A program made the translations under genes and the position numbers. A model generated the notes under the pieces. It was not told the DNA's origin. It did not search any database and saw only the letters and a list, made by a program, of their open reading frames with translations. A DNA stretch of 64,000 nucleotides from Breviolum minutum Mf 1.05b.01. Lineage: Eukaryota; Sar; Dinophyceae; Suessiales; Symbiodiniaceae. Shown here one piece after another: positions 1 to 11,139 of this stretch (positions within the stretch are counted from its first letter, which is position 1; every line of letters starts with the position of its first letter). The stretch lies in assembly GCA_000507305.1 (NCBI GenBank), contig DF241477.1, forward strand, positions 1 to 64,000, read 5' to 3'.

Positions 1-4
1 AGAG

Positions 5-80
5 CACAGGAAAAGAAAGGAGCAAAGCAAAGCACAGGAAAGGAAAGGAGCAAAGCAGAGTAAAGGAAAGAAGCAATATG
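5..80. repeat. Purine-rich 28-bp tandem repeat
   Basis: About 2.6 copies of a 28-base A/G-rich unit (GCACAGGAAARGAAAGGAGC followed by AAAGCARA). It shows no coding sense and leads straight into a pyrimidine-rich minisatellite. Confidence 0.75.
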
Positions 81-117
81 CTTTCTTTTGATTTAGAAAA
101 TTCTTCCCTTTTGGTTT

Positions 118-400
118 TTGTTTTACCTTTTTTTGCTGTTCTTCCCTTTCTGGTCTTTTGCTTTTTGTGCTGTTCTTCCCTTTTTGGTCTTTTGCATTTT
201 GTGCTGTTTCTCCCTTTTTGGTCTTTTGTTTTTGCCTTTTTTTGCTGTTCTTCCCTTTTTGGTCTTTCGCTTTTCGTGCTGTTCTTCCCTTTTTGGTCTT
301 TTGTTTTTGCCCTTTTTTGCTGCTCTTCCCTTTTTGGTCTTTTGCTTTTTGTGTTGTTCCTCCCTTTTTGGGCTTTTGTTTTTGCTTCTTGTTCTCCCTT
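118..400. repeat. Pyrimidine-rich minisatellite, seven units
   Basis: Seven imperfect copies of a unit centred on TTCCCTTTTTGGTCTTTTG, spaced about 33 to 42 bases apart. Alternating spacers give a higher-order period near 76 bases. All frames are open because the unit lacks stops, so the long ORFs here are repeat artefacts. Confidence 0.8.
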
Positions 401-486
401 TGTTTGCTTTGCCCGCGCGGTGTCGGCGACGCATTTTTTTGTCGAAAATCGCGGTTTCGGACGGCGCCTGTTTTTCTCAAATTTTT

Positions 487-1060
487 TAACATGCAATCGA
501 AGCGGAAATGTGGAAAAAAGCTAAACGCAATCTATTTACGGTCGCAAAATGCGAGGTCAAACCGTGATCAAAATTCTCTTTAGATTTACACCCCGAAAAC
601 GCCAAAACGCAAGCGTATTTCGTGATTTTTTGCGTTTTGGTTTTCCGCATTTTGGCGTTTTTTTGCGGCGAGCGCGAAACGTTGTAATTTACAGTGTAAA
701 GTCCTCTTCGCGCGAACGAAACTGTGGCGAAACGCGAAAATGCCGCGAGACTGTAGCGAAACGCATTTTGAAAATCGACGTTCGCGACGTTAAGAAAACG
801 TTGTTTTTTACAGTGGAAACGGCGCCTCCGAAAAGGAGCGGCCAAAAAACGGTGACAAACGGAACATAAAAACGAAGCCCAAACGCAAGCACAAAACGCT
901 GTAAATTACGTGGTAAAATGCGCATCGCGTGCACCACGCTGTAGCGAGACGCAAAATTTGCACCACGCTGTAGCGACAGCGATTTTGCGAACTTGAGGTT
1001 TCAACTTTTAACGTTTGTCGGGCGATCGCCGCGCACAAAGGGCTCAAAACCCTGTAAAAT
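487..1060. repeat. CG-rich degenerate repeat block
   Basis: Rich in CG dinucleotides and in short variants of CTGTAGCGAAACGC and TTTACAGTGTAAA. TGCACCACGCTGTAGCGA occurs twice in direct orientation (930-947 and 959-976), and an AAAACGCCAAAACGCAA / TTGCG..TTTTGGCGTTTT inverted pair lies near 597-662. No gene is supported. Its base use differs sharply from the A+T-rich remainder. Confidence 0.6.
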
Positions 1061-1914
1061 ACAGTGTTTTTTTACGGATGCGTTTTTATTCGTTGAGTGG
1101 GCATTTGCAAACTGTGTACTCTTGTTTTTTCAATTTTTTGCAAATCTTTGTGCCTTTAAACATGTCGGAGTTGTTTGAAATGTATGTGATATCCACATGT
1201 AGGTCACTGTTGTTCATTTTGTTCAATTGTCGACCGCATGGCTCAAGAACGATGTTGCATAACGTGAGAGAAACAAGATACAGTAGTGAGAAGAGGTTTT
1301 GTTACTAGCAAGAAAAGGACTACTGAGTGAAAAGACTGCAAGTTCCAAGTGTCTTAGCCCATATGTTTCTTAAGTGACACGAGCTTGTTTGCGCCATGTT
1401 CGCATCACCTTTGAGTTGCAGCAGAAGCAGGTTGGGTTGGGCTAGGGGCTGAAGCATGTCTCTCAGTACATAGTTTTGGATTTCAGCATGTGGAGGTGTT
1501 GACAAGGTTTTGTGCACAGGCTCCCAAAGGTCCTTTGCAAGGTTATGTAGTGGCATAGAGAGTGAGGTAGTTGTTGGTTGAAACCGACGTGTGCAACTTG
1601 AAGGAAGGACATGCGTGACCGGGTCGCTCGTTGCTGAGGCCTGCATTGGGATCTGCGTATAGCCTGTTTGGTGGAGGCGCAACACTTGCCTCGTGTCTAC
1701 TGTCGTGGTTGAAGGTCGAGAGTGTCGAACAGAGTTTTGCAACGTTTTTTGTAACTAGTCTGACCTCTGTCTCGTGTTGTCCAAGGTCGATCACAGTTCT
1801 GCCTGGGCGAAAGGTGGTGTTGCGTCGAAGGCAGCGCGACGACCGGAGCGAAACACGACCATGGCTTGCGTCGACGGCTTCGGCCCGAGCGAGCCCCGTT
1901 GTGGAGTATAGGTT
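1061..1914. other. Spacer with no recognised gene
   Basis: Short ORFs are open on both strands but none has a recognisable motif or convincing splice signals. I see no inverted-repeat element here. Confidence 0.4.
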
Positions 1915-2079
1915 TCAGGGTTTGGTTTTAGGGTTTAGTTTTAGGGTTTTGGTTTTAGGGTTTAGTTTTAGGGTTTAGGTTTTAAGGTTTAGGTTTTTAG
2001 GGTTTGTGTTTTATGGTTTAGTTTCAGGGTTTTGGTTTTAGGGTTTAGTTTTGGGGTTTTGGTTTTAGGGTTTTGTAAG
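1915..2079 (+). repeat. Degenerate telomere-like TTTAGGG array
   Basis: About 20 imperfect units alternate between TTTAGGG, TTTTAGGG and TTTTGG. TTTAGGG is the plant-type telomere repeat, also reported from dinoflagellates. The degeneracy and the flanking unique DNA on both sides point to an interstitial relic and not a chromosome end. Confidence 0.7.
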
Positions 2080-2785
2080 CATGTAAGGTCCCTAAAATAG
2101 CGTTATTTACACGGGATTTGCACCACATCACCATGAGAACACAAAATCTTGATATTTGCGGCGACAGTTTTGTATTGTAAAACACACGAAACGGTCCCAG
2201 AAATCCCAAAAAACGGGTCGGCCGCTACTGCGGTACATATACCGGCCAGGACACTGAAATACGGATATCTACACTACATTTGCCACATTCCGGAACTAGT
2301 GGCGTTGCAGCCGCCGGCAAACGTCGGCTCCTGTCCGTAAATTTACCTACACGAATGGTTGATTTTTATGGTAAATCTAGGTACAAAATATTCCATAGAT
2401 GAAGCAACCCACAGCTGTTACTGATCCCCAACCGTCCTGAAAGCCTAACCTCATTGAGCCGAGCCATGAAAAAAAGATTTAAACAACTCTTACTTTCCAT
2501 CATTCTGGTTGTTCAAACCAATGGATCCTTGCAATATTTGCTTGTATCATCTCCCCAAAATCATCCAAATCCCCAGGTGAATTCCCATGGTTACCAGATT
2601 TACGTAAATCAAAAGAGCTACTCAAATGAATGGTTGGAAGATGTATTCCCTACTGAAATAGCGGTGACAGTTGTTAGTTTTCTGGGGTGTACCTGGTTAC
2701 GTGGTTACGAATCCAAGACTACCAAGCTGAACTTTGGGGACTTGTAGGAATGACTTCACATGGCAGGAGGGACCATTGCCAATCT

Positions 2786-2880
2786 CATAGGATCCATGTA
2801 TGGCATATTTGCCTGCATGAATTGTTGATTTGTATGAGTAAAATGGTACGTAAATATCCCAGTCCCATTGATCCTATGGG
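2786..2880. mobile_element. Family B palindromic element
   Basis: Ends CATAGGATCCATG and GATCCTATGGG are inverted copies, with inner arms around TATTTGCCTGCATG and TACGTAAATAT. It belongs to the family with a central GGATCC in each arm. Confidence 0.7.
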
Positions 2881-2938
2881 AATGATTCGTTCTAGGTATG
2901 AAGGTGTGTTGAGATCTCCTCCACTCAACCATGCCGAG

Positions 2939-3307
2939 CTATCTGCCGTGGGGCCTCGCAACCAAGTAAGACCACGCGCTTGCGACCCGGTCGTCTACTT
3001 GTGCTTTCTTGCCACCGCCCTTTCCATCAGAACCCTTAGCTCGTTCAGGACAGTTCTTCGAGATGTGGCCATGTTTATGGCACCGAAAGCACTTGATCTT
3101 GCTGACGTCTGCGGTGCATTGATCTGTAGTGTGTTTCTTACTACCACACGTATTACATGAATGTCCTACCGCATAGACCATTTCGTCATCAAATTCCGTC
3201 AAATCATACGACTCTGGAACACTCGGGTTCTCAAGTGCGCCTTTGAGGAGTGGTGGTGTATGTGTACCACCTTCAAAGGACCAGATCGACCATGTGAAGC
3301 TTCTATC
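2939..3307 (-). CDS. Retroelement Gag-like fragment with two zinc knuckles
   Basis: This minus-strand frame is open from just after a TGA at 3310-3308 to the TAG at 2939-2941. It contains two perfect CX2CX4HX4C motifs, CNTCGSKKHTTDQC and CFRCHKHGHISKNC, separated by eight residues, then a basic Gly/Lys tail. Tandem CCHC knuckles of this spacing bind nucleic acid and are typical of Gag nucleocapsid regions of LTR retrotransposons; a cellular CNBP-like protein is the alternative. An ATG lies at 3202 but the frame continues upstream through an acidic stretch, so the start is unclear. No protease, reverse transcriptase or integrase follows, so it is a fragment. Confidence 0.65.
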   Translation of the reverse strand, partial: DRSFTWSIWSFEGGTHTPPLLKGALENPSVPESYDLTEFDDEMVYAVGHSCNTCGSKKHTTDQCTADVSKIKCFRCHKHGHISKNCPERAKGSDGKGGGKKAQVDDRVASAWSYLVARPHGR

Positions 3308-3461
3308 TCACAGGTGTAAGTTTGAAATGGGTGCGGATTCGATGCATCCTGATGGGCGCGCACCTGTTTTCGGCACCTCTTGCAAGGCAGGGTGTTGAAC
3401 CATGCTAACCCACTCTGGTTTCCAAAGCACAACATAGTTGTTGTTCCAGGCAACTGACCAG
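3201..3461 (-). CDS. Cys-rich exon upstream of the zinc-knuckle frame
   Basis: It begins after a strong acceptor (TTTTTTCTCCAG at 3462) and reads through a Cys cluster, LPCKRCRKQVRAH followed by TYTCEIEASHG, to a TGA. It overlaps the zinc-knuckle frame by about 100 bases in a different frame. The pair therefore looks like one retroelement ORF broken by a frameshift, or by an intron I cannot place. I do not recognise the domain. Confidence 0.4.
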
Positions 3462-3729
3462 CTGGAGAAAAAACAAACTTTCAGATTCAGAGTGTTTGTT
3501 CAACTTTTAAGAGGTACTTTCAATATCAATGATGTGAATAATGTTCAGCAAAAATATAGCAAAACTTAACACCAACAGGTATATAGAGGCGCATGTGTGT
3601 TATGTGCTAAGGCCAACACGAGAAGCAACTATACTTTTCACCATTTCAGTACCCCCCCTTTAAATCAACATCAACTTTCCTTACGCAAAAATCCCAGCCG
3701 TTTCAACCACCGAACACTGGACAAGCATT

Positions 3730-3805
3730 CCCATAGGATCCAAGTAGGGAATATCTATCTACATTTCCCCCTTGAATCTGGCCATTTTTCACCTATAGTG
3801 TAAAT
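3730..3805. repeat. Family B partial copy
   Basis: It has the left arm CCCATAGGATCCAAGTAGGG and the first inner arm; the right half has decayed. Confidence 0.5.
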
Positions 3806-3814
3806 AACCCATAC

Positions 3815-3925
3815 GTGGGTGTTTCCTTAAATGGTGGTACCCCCAAAACACCCCAAAATGATCATTCTTAGTAGGAAAACCCATGGTTGTTGGGGAAACC
3901 CACCATTTTAGGAACCCCCCACATG
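3815..3925. mobile_element. Family D element
   Basis: Left arm TGGGTGTTTCCTTAAATGG with GGTACCC beside it; the right arm is diverged (AACCCACCATTTTAGGAACC). Confidence 0.6.
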
Positions 3926-4110
3926 GATCCTATGAGATTTTTACGCCAACGCAACAAACGGACGACGACACGAAACTCGGCCTTGGCGAAGATCTGGCGA
4001 GTCTGTTGGCCAATCCTGGATTGGATGGAGAGTTGATGGCTGGGGCCCATGGGATACTCCCCTGGAAAATTTACATGGACCACAATAGTGAAGGTTTGGA
4101 AGATTATTTT

Positions 4111-4200
4111 CCCAGATGCTCAACGTATTGTCTATTTACCTACATTTGGGTAGTTTAGGGGGTAAATGTAGGTAAATATATCATACGTTGAGCATCTGGG
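4111..4200. mobile_element. Perfect palindromic element, B-like
   Basis: CCCAGATGCTCAACGTA at the left is matched by TACGTTGAGCATCTGGG at the right, around TTTACCTACATTTGGG / GTAAATGTAGGTAAA. The inner arms are those of family B but the outer arms differ, so it may be a sister family. Confidence 0.7.
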
Positions 4201-4287
4201 TTTCCTTTTCAAATAGGTGATTTGATGTGATTTGTAGGTTCCAGCCGTTCATTTTCCAGGGTATACTTGGAGGATCATCTCAGTCAC

Positions 4288-4404
4288 AATCCCTGAAACT
4301 AACAGCAAAGAAGCCTGAACAATCTGAAAATAGGCCATCCCAAAAAAGGAAACTGGTATTCCAACCATCCAGTTTCAGGTGCTATGTTAGTTTCAGAGAG
4401 GGTA
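4288..4404. mobile_element. Family C element
   Basis: Arms TCCCTGAAACTAACAGC and GCTATGTTAGTTTCAGAGAG are inverted, with the family core GGCCATCCCAAAAAAGGAAA between them. Confidence 0.7.
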
Positions 4405-5050
4405 GTACCCATGACGATTGGAGATCTACTTACATTAAAAATTCCAAAAAAATCCATCATTCATCTAGGCAAATATACCAGTCCCAAAGATCCTATGGGG
4501 TAAGTAGTTAGGATCACCCCCATTTATAGGCCATGAAAAGGACATTTGGAAGGGGAACGTTACCCGATCCTTAGGGGACGAAAACTAACCCTGGTCACAT
4601 TGTTACTGGGGATCCATATATATATAATGGTTCATTATCTTTCCCATATAAATGGCTACCTTCTGGGGAACGATATGGAACCTGAAATCCACCCATTATG
4701 CTGGAAAGGAAAAGCTATCTCCAACACAGCTCCATGACTCTGGGTTCCACAAAAATGACATATGACACAATATCACATGGATGAATTGCCGATTAAACAA
4801 CTCCAAATCGCCCCAAGGATACAGCTGTGACGTCCTGTATTTGCTTACCAACACTGCACTGAAACAAAAAAGATACATATCCAATGTAATCCAATGTCAT
4901 CTTAATTGGAAACCTATGGGAACATGTGTGTTTTGTTGATTTGCTACGCGACAGCAGTGCGTTTCTTTGAACCACTAGTGCTCAACAATCTCCAAATGAA
5001 TCATCCAGACTCATGCCACTGCCATACCTCCTTGGCCACAATGAACACTT

Positions 5051-5190
5051 GAGCCACGATCAAAAAACCCGGCCCTACTTTCCACTGAAACCTCGTTGCT
5101 CAATAGGGATTCCTACAATGTGATATATATATATATAGTAAACCCTATATAACAAAGGGTAGCATAACACCCAGGGTTTCTGTTCATTGC
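5051..5190. mobile_element. Family E element
   Basis: Left end GAGCCACGATCAAAAAA, family core CTACTTTCCACTGAA, an AT microsatellite, and right end GTTCATTGCT. It lies beside the exon at 5205-5315. Confidence 0.5.
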
Positions 5191-5204
5191 TTCCCTTAAC
5201 TGAC

Positions 5205-8200
5205 GGTTCTGCAGTGTTTTTTGTTGTGTTTCAGGGCCGTTTCGTTAACCCGGCGCCTTTCACGGAGATGCTGTGTATCTTGCACCGTCAAACGCATGCC
5301 TTCGGCCACACCATCCTGGTGGGAGGTTGGAGGTTGGAGGTTCACCCACTAAACCCCAAACATGGAAGCAGTAACTCAACCGGTGGATCTGGTGGGTGGG
5401 GGGTTTGGTGGTGAGACCTATCTACAGGGTTTCAGGAGTTTTATGTTTGCTACCTAGAGAAAATATTGTATAGCTATCATCCGAATTCCGAACGAAAGCT
5501 GGACAAAAAGAGCTGAGTTTGAGCCAAGAGATCACTGATGATCAACGGTTGCAAAAAAAACATTTTCAAAATTGGAAGACCCCCAACTTTTACCCTGCAA
5601 CAAGCCATAATTAGCAAAAAATATCATTTTGCTATCAAGTCACGACCTTTGGTTTTCTAACCCACCACAAAGTTCACAAACAAACAATTCACCAATTTTA
5701 ACTCTCTACATCTGTCCTACCAGGTGGGCCACTACCAGTTGTAAATGTGTAGTTATAACCGCTATAAATGGCCGAAAATAAATGAGTCATTGGGGCTATA
5801 ACCCGATATAACTGGAGTTATAACCCCGACTTACAACTAGTAGGGGCCCACCTTGTATAGTCAACCTTTTTTAACAAGCCCTCCATAGCTTCTAGAAATC
5901 AGCCATGTTTGAAACAGCAGCAACTTTCGGGCCTTCAAATCTGCCATATCTTTGGCGACCATCTTGGCCTGCTGAGAATCGAAGGGTTTCTAGTTGGTGG
6001 TTGAACCAACCCAATTTGAAAAATATGAGTCAAATTGGAAACCTTCCCCAAATTTCGGGGTGAAAATAAAAAATATTTGAAACCACCACCTAGTTTCTGG
6101 ATGGCCCAACCCACTTTTTTTGTGAGAAATTCAGATCCCAATCAATCGGTACTTCAACCAACTAGTTACGACTACTTTAAGTCAAAAAATAAAAATAAAT
6201 TTGAAACCTACAGTAGTAGTGCACTCCCCCTGAAACTCACAGCGAGTGGAAAATGCTCGAAAAATAGGTGATTTTGAAGAGTTTCCCTTATGGGGGCCAT
6301 GGGCCTACTTTCAGTCGCTTTTGCTGATAGCTGTAGGGAGGGTACCCGAAATCATTTTCCCAAAGAAGATATCAAGGTTCACATAAATTTGTACCATGAG
6401 CTCCCAAAACCATGAGACATCAACGTTTTGGCCACCCAAAAACCAGGTATTTACCACAAACACCCTCTCAAATGTAGGTTTTGGGGGGCCCGTGGTATAT
6501 AAGTATGGATCCCCAAAGCCAAAAATGGAGGTGCAAAAGCAGTACATCCCAGTGGGTTACCACGGCTGTGACACCTGACTCTAGCAGAAACACCAGCCCC
6601 CATGAAATCCTGTTTTGTAAATAGGGATCTACATAAGGATAGTGAATTTAATTGAAAAAACAAAATTAATAATATGATATAATATGATAACACGAATAGT
6701 ACTTCCAAATTCAACCATCTGTAGACTCCATATTAATCAACCAATAATCAACCAACAAGTTGTTTTTTGTGACTTAACCGCAACATCGCGATGAAGGACA
6801 TGAAGGGAAGGTCATAAAATCCACGACTGTCCTCGCTTATGGCTAGGATGCCTATTTTGGTGTGAGCCCTTTTCAAGAAGATATTAAACCCCACAGGATC
6901 CATGGGACTGGTATATATTTATCTACATGAATGGTTGATTTTGATGGTTTGGCATATTTACCGAATTGGTGGCACTTGGATTCCACGTCAAATGACTCAA
7001 ATGACATCATGAGAAGCCACCGGTTCTGGGTGTTCCATGGCTTACGCCATGAACGGTGAGAGTAGGTGGGTCATCAAATTGTCTCTTCTGCAGCACCGGG
7101 CTGGCTGAACAAAGGAAGCTATCCCATAGAATCCATGGGTAACTGGCATATTTACCTGCATTCATTCATCCATAAAAATCAACCATTCATGTAGGTAAAT
7201 ATACCATTATACAATCCATTACATAAATCCCTATGGGTATGCCTTCCATTTTTATCATCAATTGCGCCTGACTCCGGAGATGAGTAGCTCCGATGTATCA
7301 CTAAAAAAACCATCTGGTGCTTCCACATTGAAAACACCCTAACGTACACACCCGAAAACAAACAGCTGGAACCCCCAAAATTGGTGGTTTGGGTCACATG
7401 TTTCTATTGTTTCTCCTCTTCCTCTTGGTATTTTCAGGGAAAAACCTGCCCTTCTGCTTTTTGGGGGCCCCCCGCTCACGTAAGCGAGCTAAGCTACCCC
7501 AACCGAAAATCCAGGTTGGGTTTCCATCATCGATCCCAACACCCTTCTCACCGCCTCTGCCGTGAAGGCTTCCTTGGTCGACTGCATGGCTTCTTTGGTT
7601 TGTTGCATGGCCTCTTTGGTGACAGCCTTTAAATCAAACGCCTGCGGAAACGGAACAAGATGGGCCCTGGAAAAAACCAGTGGTAAATTGGAGAAAACTG
7701 CGATTATCTCCTGATAAATTGGCTTGGTGGTTTCAACTAGTTTCAACCCAAGTGAAACATATTAATTATTCAAAATGGGAATCGTCCCCAAGTAGGGGTG
7801 ATTTTTGTTGAAACCACCACCTAGAATAGGTTTCTCTGGGGATCTCTGGGGTGAAATAACCGCAATAAGTGGAGATATGGGCCCTATATATAGCTAGGGG
7901 CACACTTTCCAGCTACTTGGGGTAAAGTGAACAAGGAAATGCATGGAAATGTCATTTCTTTTAGTTATATAATATTCAGATATCAATTTGGCAATCATGG
8001 ATACTGGGTTCCCAAATATTTTTTAAGGTCCTGCAACAAAAAAACACGCGCTTTGACTTTTGACTAAGGGTTCGTCGTATTTTCTGACATTCCCCTTCTG
8101 TTACCGCAGGTTTCTACACCTGAGGCACACCCTTTGTTCCAAGGACATCCTATCTTCGATCGCCTCCTTCCAAAAAAACAAAAAACACTTAAACTAATCT

Positions 8201-10304
8201 CCAAAACATCTTATTCCCAAATCCTTACACTGGAAAGAAACATCTTCTTCATCCCAAAAAACTACATTGCTTTCCCCTCCATCGTTCACAAAAACCAAGG
8301 TGGTGGTTTCAACCCAATTGAAAATTAGTCAAATTGGATCGCAGGGATGAACATAAAAATAGAACAAAAACACCAGCTACAAAAAAAATATCCAGAAACC
8401 TTAGATTTTATATAAAATCCACTTGGAGGATGATTGATTTCATAGCAAGAAACATGTTGATTTTCAACTGCCCTACCTTTTTTGTTGGTTTCACCAATTT
8501 TTCACCAAAAAACCCAGTTATATAACCCATCAAAAACCCCCCAAAGCCCCGTGCCTTTTGACCTAACTTCGAGGCCCACGAGGCGGCGAAACCACGAGAT
8601 TTGGATCCTTGCGACGTGGTTTGAAACCTTCAAAAGAAGACCCAAAAACTCCATGCAAAACAGCCGGGTCATCAAAGGGTTCCAGGTATTTCTTTAATAT
8701 CCCATGACGGATCCATGTAAAATTGGTATATTTACCTACATTCACCATCAAAATCACCTATTAATGTAGGGAAATCTACCAGTCCCATGGATCCTATGGG
8801 TATCATATTGAGTATTTGAGATATCATCTATAGTTGGTGGTTTTTTTCTAACCCATGTGAAAAAAAATATGATCGTCAAAATGGGTTCATCTTCCCTAAT
8901 GTTCGGGGTGAACATTCCAAAACTGTGTGAGTTGCCACCACCTAGAGATCCACAAGTTGATCACAAACACCTGCACGGACATAAGCCGAAGACATGTGAG
9001 ACTGTCAGACATGTTCAAAAGCACCAATGACATTCTATGCCCTGATTGGTTCATGAAGGGATCCTGATAATGGCTCATTATAGCCCCTGTAAACTATCGA
9101 CAGTATACTCCGCGAAACAATGCTCTAGCATTCACCAATTAATTATTTTATCACTGCAATACTACCTGGATCTTTCAGATGTGTAAAATATCTACCTCTT
9201 GGCAGTATTTGCAAGAAAATGGCACACATACTCAAACAAAAACAAAACGAAACATCCCAGGCAATACACTTCCGCACCCTTTTCCAAGTGCGTGTAATAC
9301 CAGCAATCAGTTGAAGATACAAAAAATCTGCTTGGATCACTGTGACGAGACAACAACAACGACCCCAAGGGAAATCTCCTGCACTGGCACTACTCCCGGT
9401 GGAATCATCACTGGTTTTAGGCGGCTCTTGTACTGGAGCCTGGCCAAGCATGGACTAGTTGGTGGTTTCAACTTCAACCCATCTGAAAAATATGCAACCG
9501 TCAAATTGGACCATTTCCCTAGGGATCGGGATGAACATAAAAAATATTTGAAACCACCACCTAGATGGAATCTTGGTTGCGAAAAACAAAATCCTTAAGG
9601 ATCCAGATGATATGTCCCTTTCCCTCGAATATATAACTAGTTGGTGGTTTCAACCCATCTGAAAAATATTAGTCAAAATGGGAATCTTCCCCGAATGGGG
9701 GTGAAAATAAAAAATGTTTGAAACTACCACCTAGAAAACAATGCTCAATTCGATATTACTGTCTATAAAACCACGGCCCTGTGATTTGGAAGATTCTGAG
9801 GCTCTTTAGCTCCCCAATTACTAGGGAAATAGATCACCCCTGGCTTGCGGTCGTGTCCTCTGAACTCCAGTGAGACTTGTCGCCCGGCTAGCAAGAGGTC
9901 ACCCCTGGCTCCTTAGCTCCCCGAATATCAGAGCCTGTTTGCATTGAAACGGTGTAAGTTTAAGTGGAAAATATGCAAACAACACCTGCGGCATAATATA
10001 CTCGATGGACCCTGATTTGTTCCATCATCTTCTCCCTTTTCTTAGGGGTGATTTCCTTCATTCCATTTTCAAAACCCTAGTCTTCCAAATACTGAGGTTT
10101 GTTTTTTTTAAGGTAGGTTTGTGGGGTCCAGTCATACCTCGGCTCATTGGTGTTTGGAAGCCTGGGAAAATGCTGAAAAAAAACATCAACAAACAGTTCT
10201 GCCTGTCCATGATCGCTACTGGATGAAGCCATGAGCTCCGCTCCGGTGCAATCGAGACGGATTTGGAGGGAACAGGGGTCGACGTTTTGTCTTGCGATAT
10301 ATGC
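5205..10304 (-). CDS. Unidentified spliced gene, exons at 10.3, 8.6, 7.6 and 5.3 kb
   Basis: Four minus-strand exons. 10304-10138 follows a CTAAC branch-like site and a GAAG|G acceptor and ends GAG|GTATGA. 8627-8563 follows TTTTGAAG|G in the phase the first exon requires. 7666-7504 follows TTTTTTCCAG|G; it encodes an amphipathic 11-residue-repeat stretch (TKEAMQQTKEAMQSTKEAF) like apolipoprotein or LEA helices. 5315-5205 follows CCCACCAG|G and encodes a charged segment (TQHLRERRRVNETAL). Phases match for the first and last junctions; 8.6 to 7.6 kb does not match, so an exon is missing there. The 5.3 kb exon is also open on the plus strand (5235-5318, TTTCAG|G to GTGGGA). Function unknown. Introns hold elements of families A, B, E and J. 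Confidence 0.45.
5719..5858. mobile_element. Family J element
   Basis: Ends ACCAGGTGGGCC and GGGGCCCACCTTGTA; the interior repeats the TAACTGGAGTTATAACC motif. Confidence 0.55.
5990..6093. mobile_element. Family A element
   Basis: CTAGTTGGTGGTTGAACC at the left and TTGAAACCACCACCTAG at the right, with the family core TTCCCCAAATTTCGGGGTGA. Confidence 0.8.
6889..6975. repeat. Family B partial copy
   Basis: Left arm CCCACAGGATCCATGGG is present; the right arm is lost after the inner TTTACC motif. Confidence 0.5.
7122..7237. mobile_element. Family B element
   Basis: Inverted arms CCCATAGAATCCATGG and CCCTATGGG with inner ATTTACCTGCATTCATTC / ATTCATGTAGGTAAAT. Confidence 0.7.
7723..7824. mobile_element. 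Family A element
   Basis: GGTGGTTTCAACTAGTTTC at the left and GTTGAAACCACCACCTAG at the right. It lies in the intron upstream of the 7.6 kb exon. Confidence 0.7.
8299..8362. repeat. Family A truncated copy
   Basis: GGTGGTGGTTTCAACCC and most of the core are present, but no right terminal repeat is visible. Confidence 0.55.
8700..8802. mobile_element. Family B element
   Basis: CCCATGACGGATCCATG at the left, CATGGATCCTATGGG at the right, inner TTTACCTACATTCACC arm. Confidence 0.7.
8831..8945. mobile_element. Family A element
   Basis: TAGTTGGTGGTTTTTTTC to TTGCCACCACCTAG with the core GGTTCATCTTCCC. Confidence 0.75.
9455..9564. mobile_element. Family A element with flanking ATGGA repeat
   Basis: CTAGTTGGTGG to CCACCACCTAG. 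The same five bases, ATGGA, stand immediately outside each end, consistent with a short target-site duplication. Confidence 0.75.
9637..9734. mobile_element. Family A element
   Basis: CTAGTTGGTGGTTTCAACCC to GAAACTACCACCTAG, a near-consensus copy. Confidence 0.8.
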
Positions 10305-10451
10305 CTTCAAGAGGCGTTAGGCTTTAGCTAAGTCAACCCACCATTTCAACCATATTGGATGATGTGTGTCGTATACAGTCTGCCTGAAGTTGCCTGGTGT
10401 CGTTTTTTTTCACACCCGCCAAAACAAATGTCTGCCACATCTGTTAGTCAT

Positions 10452-10509
10452 CTAGTTGGTGGTTTCGACCCATCTGAAAAATCTTAGTCAAAATGGATCA
10501 ACCACCTAG
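10452..10509. mobile_element. Internally deleted family A element with 8-bp target duplication
   Basis: Only 58 bases remain between CTAG and CTAG. TTAGTCAT stands directly on both sides (10444-10451 and 10510-10517). An 8-bp duplication with short terminal repeats fits hAT-like or related DNA transposons. Confidence 0.8.
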
Positions 10510-10773
10510 TTAGTCATTATTTAAAAAAACACTGACCAGTCAACTCAGTGATTTCTGGACCACGGAGATGACTACATGACAAGTCATCAAAATCATATTG
10601 GAGGAATTACCTATTTTCCACGGGTTGTATCTGTCATATAATGTCAAATATCTATACATATATATAGAGTATATATATTCTTCCCATAAAGAATTGACGA
10701 AGATGACCATTTCATACCATTTCTTCTTATGATTATGTTGCAATATCGAAAGGATCAGACCTTACAGGTACCC

Positions 10774-10874
10774 TACTGGGATGTCCATGGTACTTAATAC
10801 ATGAATTATAATCCCGCTTAGGTTATAAACCAACTTACAAACTAATTACTTTCACTTCCATGTTCACCCTAGTA
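10774..10874. mobile_element. Family G element
   Basis: TACTGGGATGTCCATGG at the left; CACTTCCATG..CACCCTAGTA at the right. Confidence 0.75.
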
Positions 10875-11014
10875 TTTATCATTTCTTTTTATCCAAAAAA
10901 TTGGAGGCCAAACACATGCTGATATTTTTCCCACTCCTTTGGAACAAAGAAAAACTTGCCAAGTTGTTGTACCAAGTTTGTCGGAAACCGTGGTAAGGTT
11001 TAAAATGTTAAAAT

Positions 11015-11119
11015 TCCATAGGATGTATGGAAAAATGGTATCTTTACCTACATTGATACCATAAAAAATCAACCATTCATGTAGGTAAATATACCGTTCG
11101 TCCCATGGATTTTATGGGA
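11015..11119. mobile_element. Family B element
   Basis: TTCCATAGGATG at the left and CATGGATTTTATGGGA at the right, with inner TTTACCTACATTG / CATGTAGGTAAAT. Confidence 0.7.
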
Positions 11120-11139
11120 ATGTCGGTTTACCAGAATTT

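Noticed and set aside
78..583. Several 100-150 codon ORFs on both strands
   Set aside because: They are translations of a stop-free minisatellite; residues simply echo the repeat unit.
1225..1252. Possible relic of the dinoflagellate spliced leader (TGGCTCAAG)
   Set aside because: Only nine bases at the 3' end match; the rest of the leader is not present.
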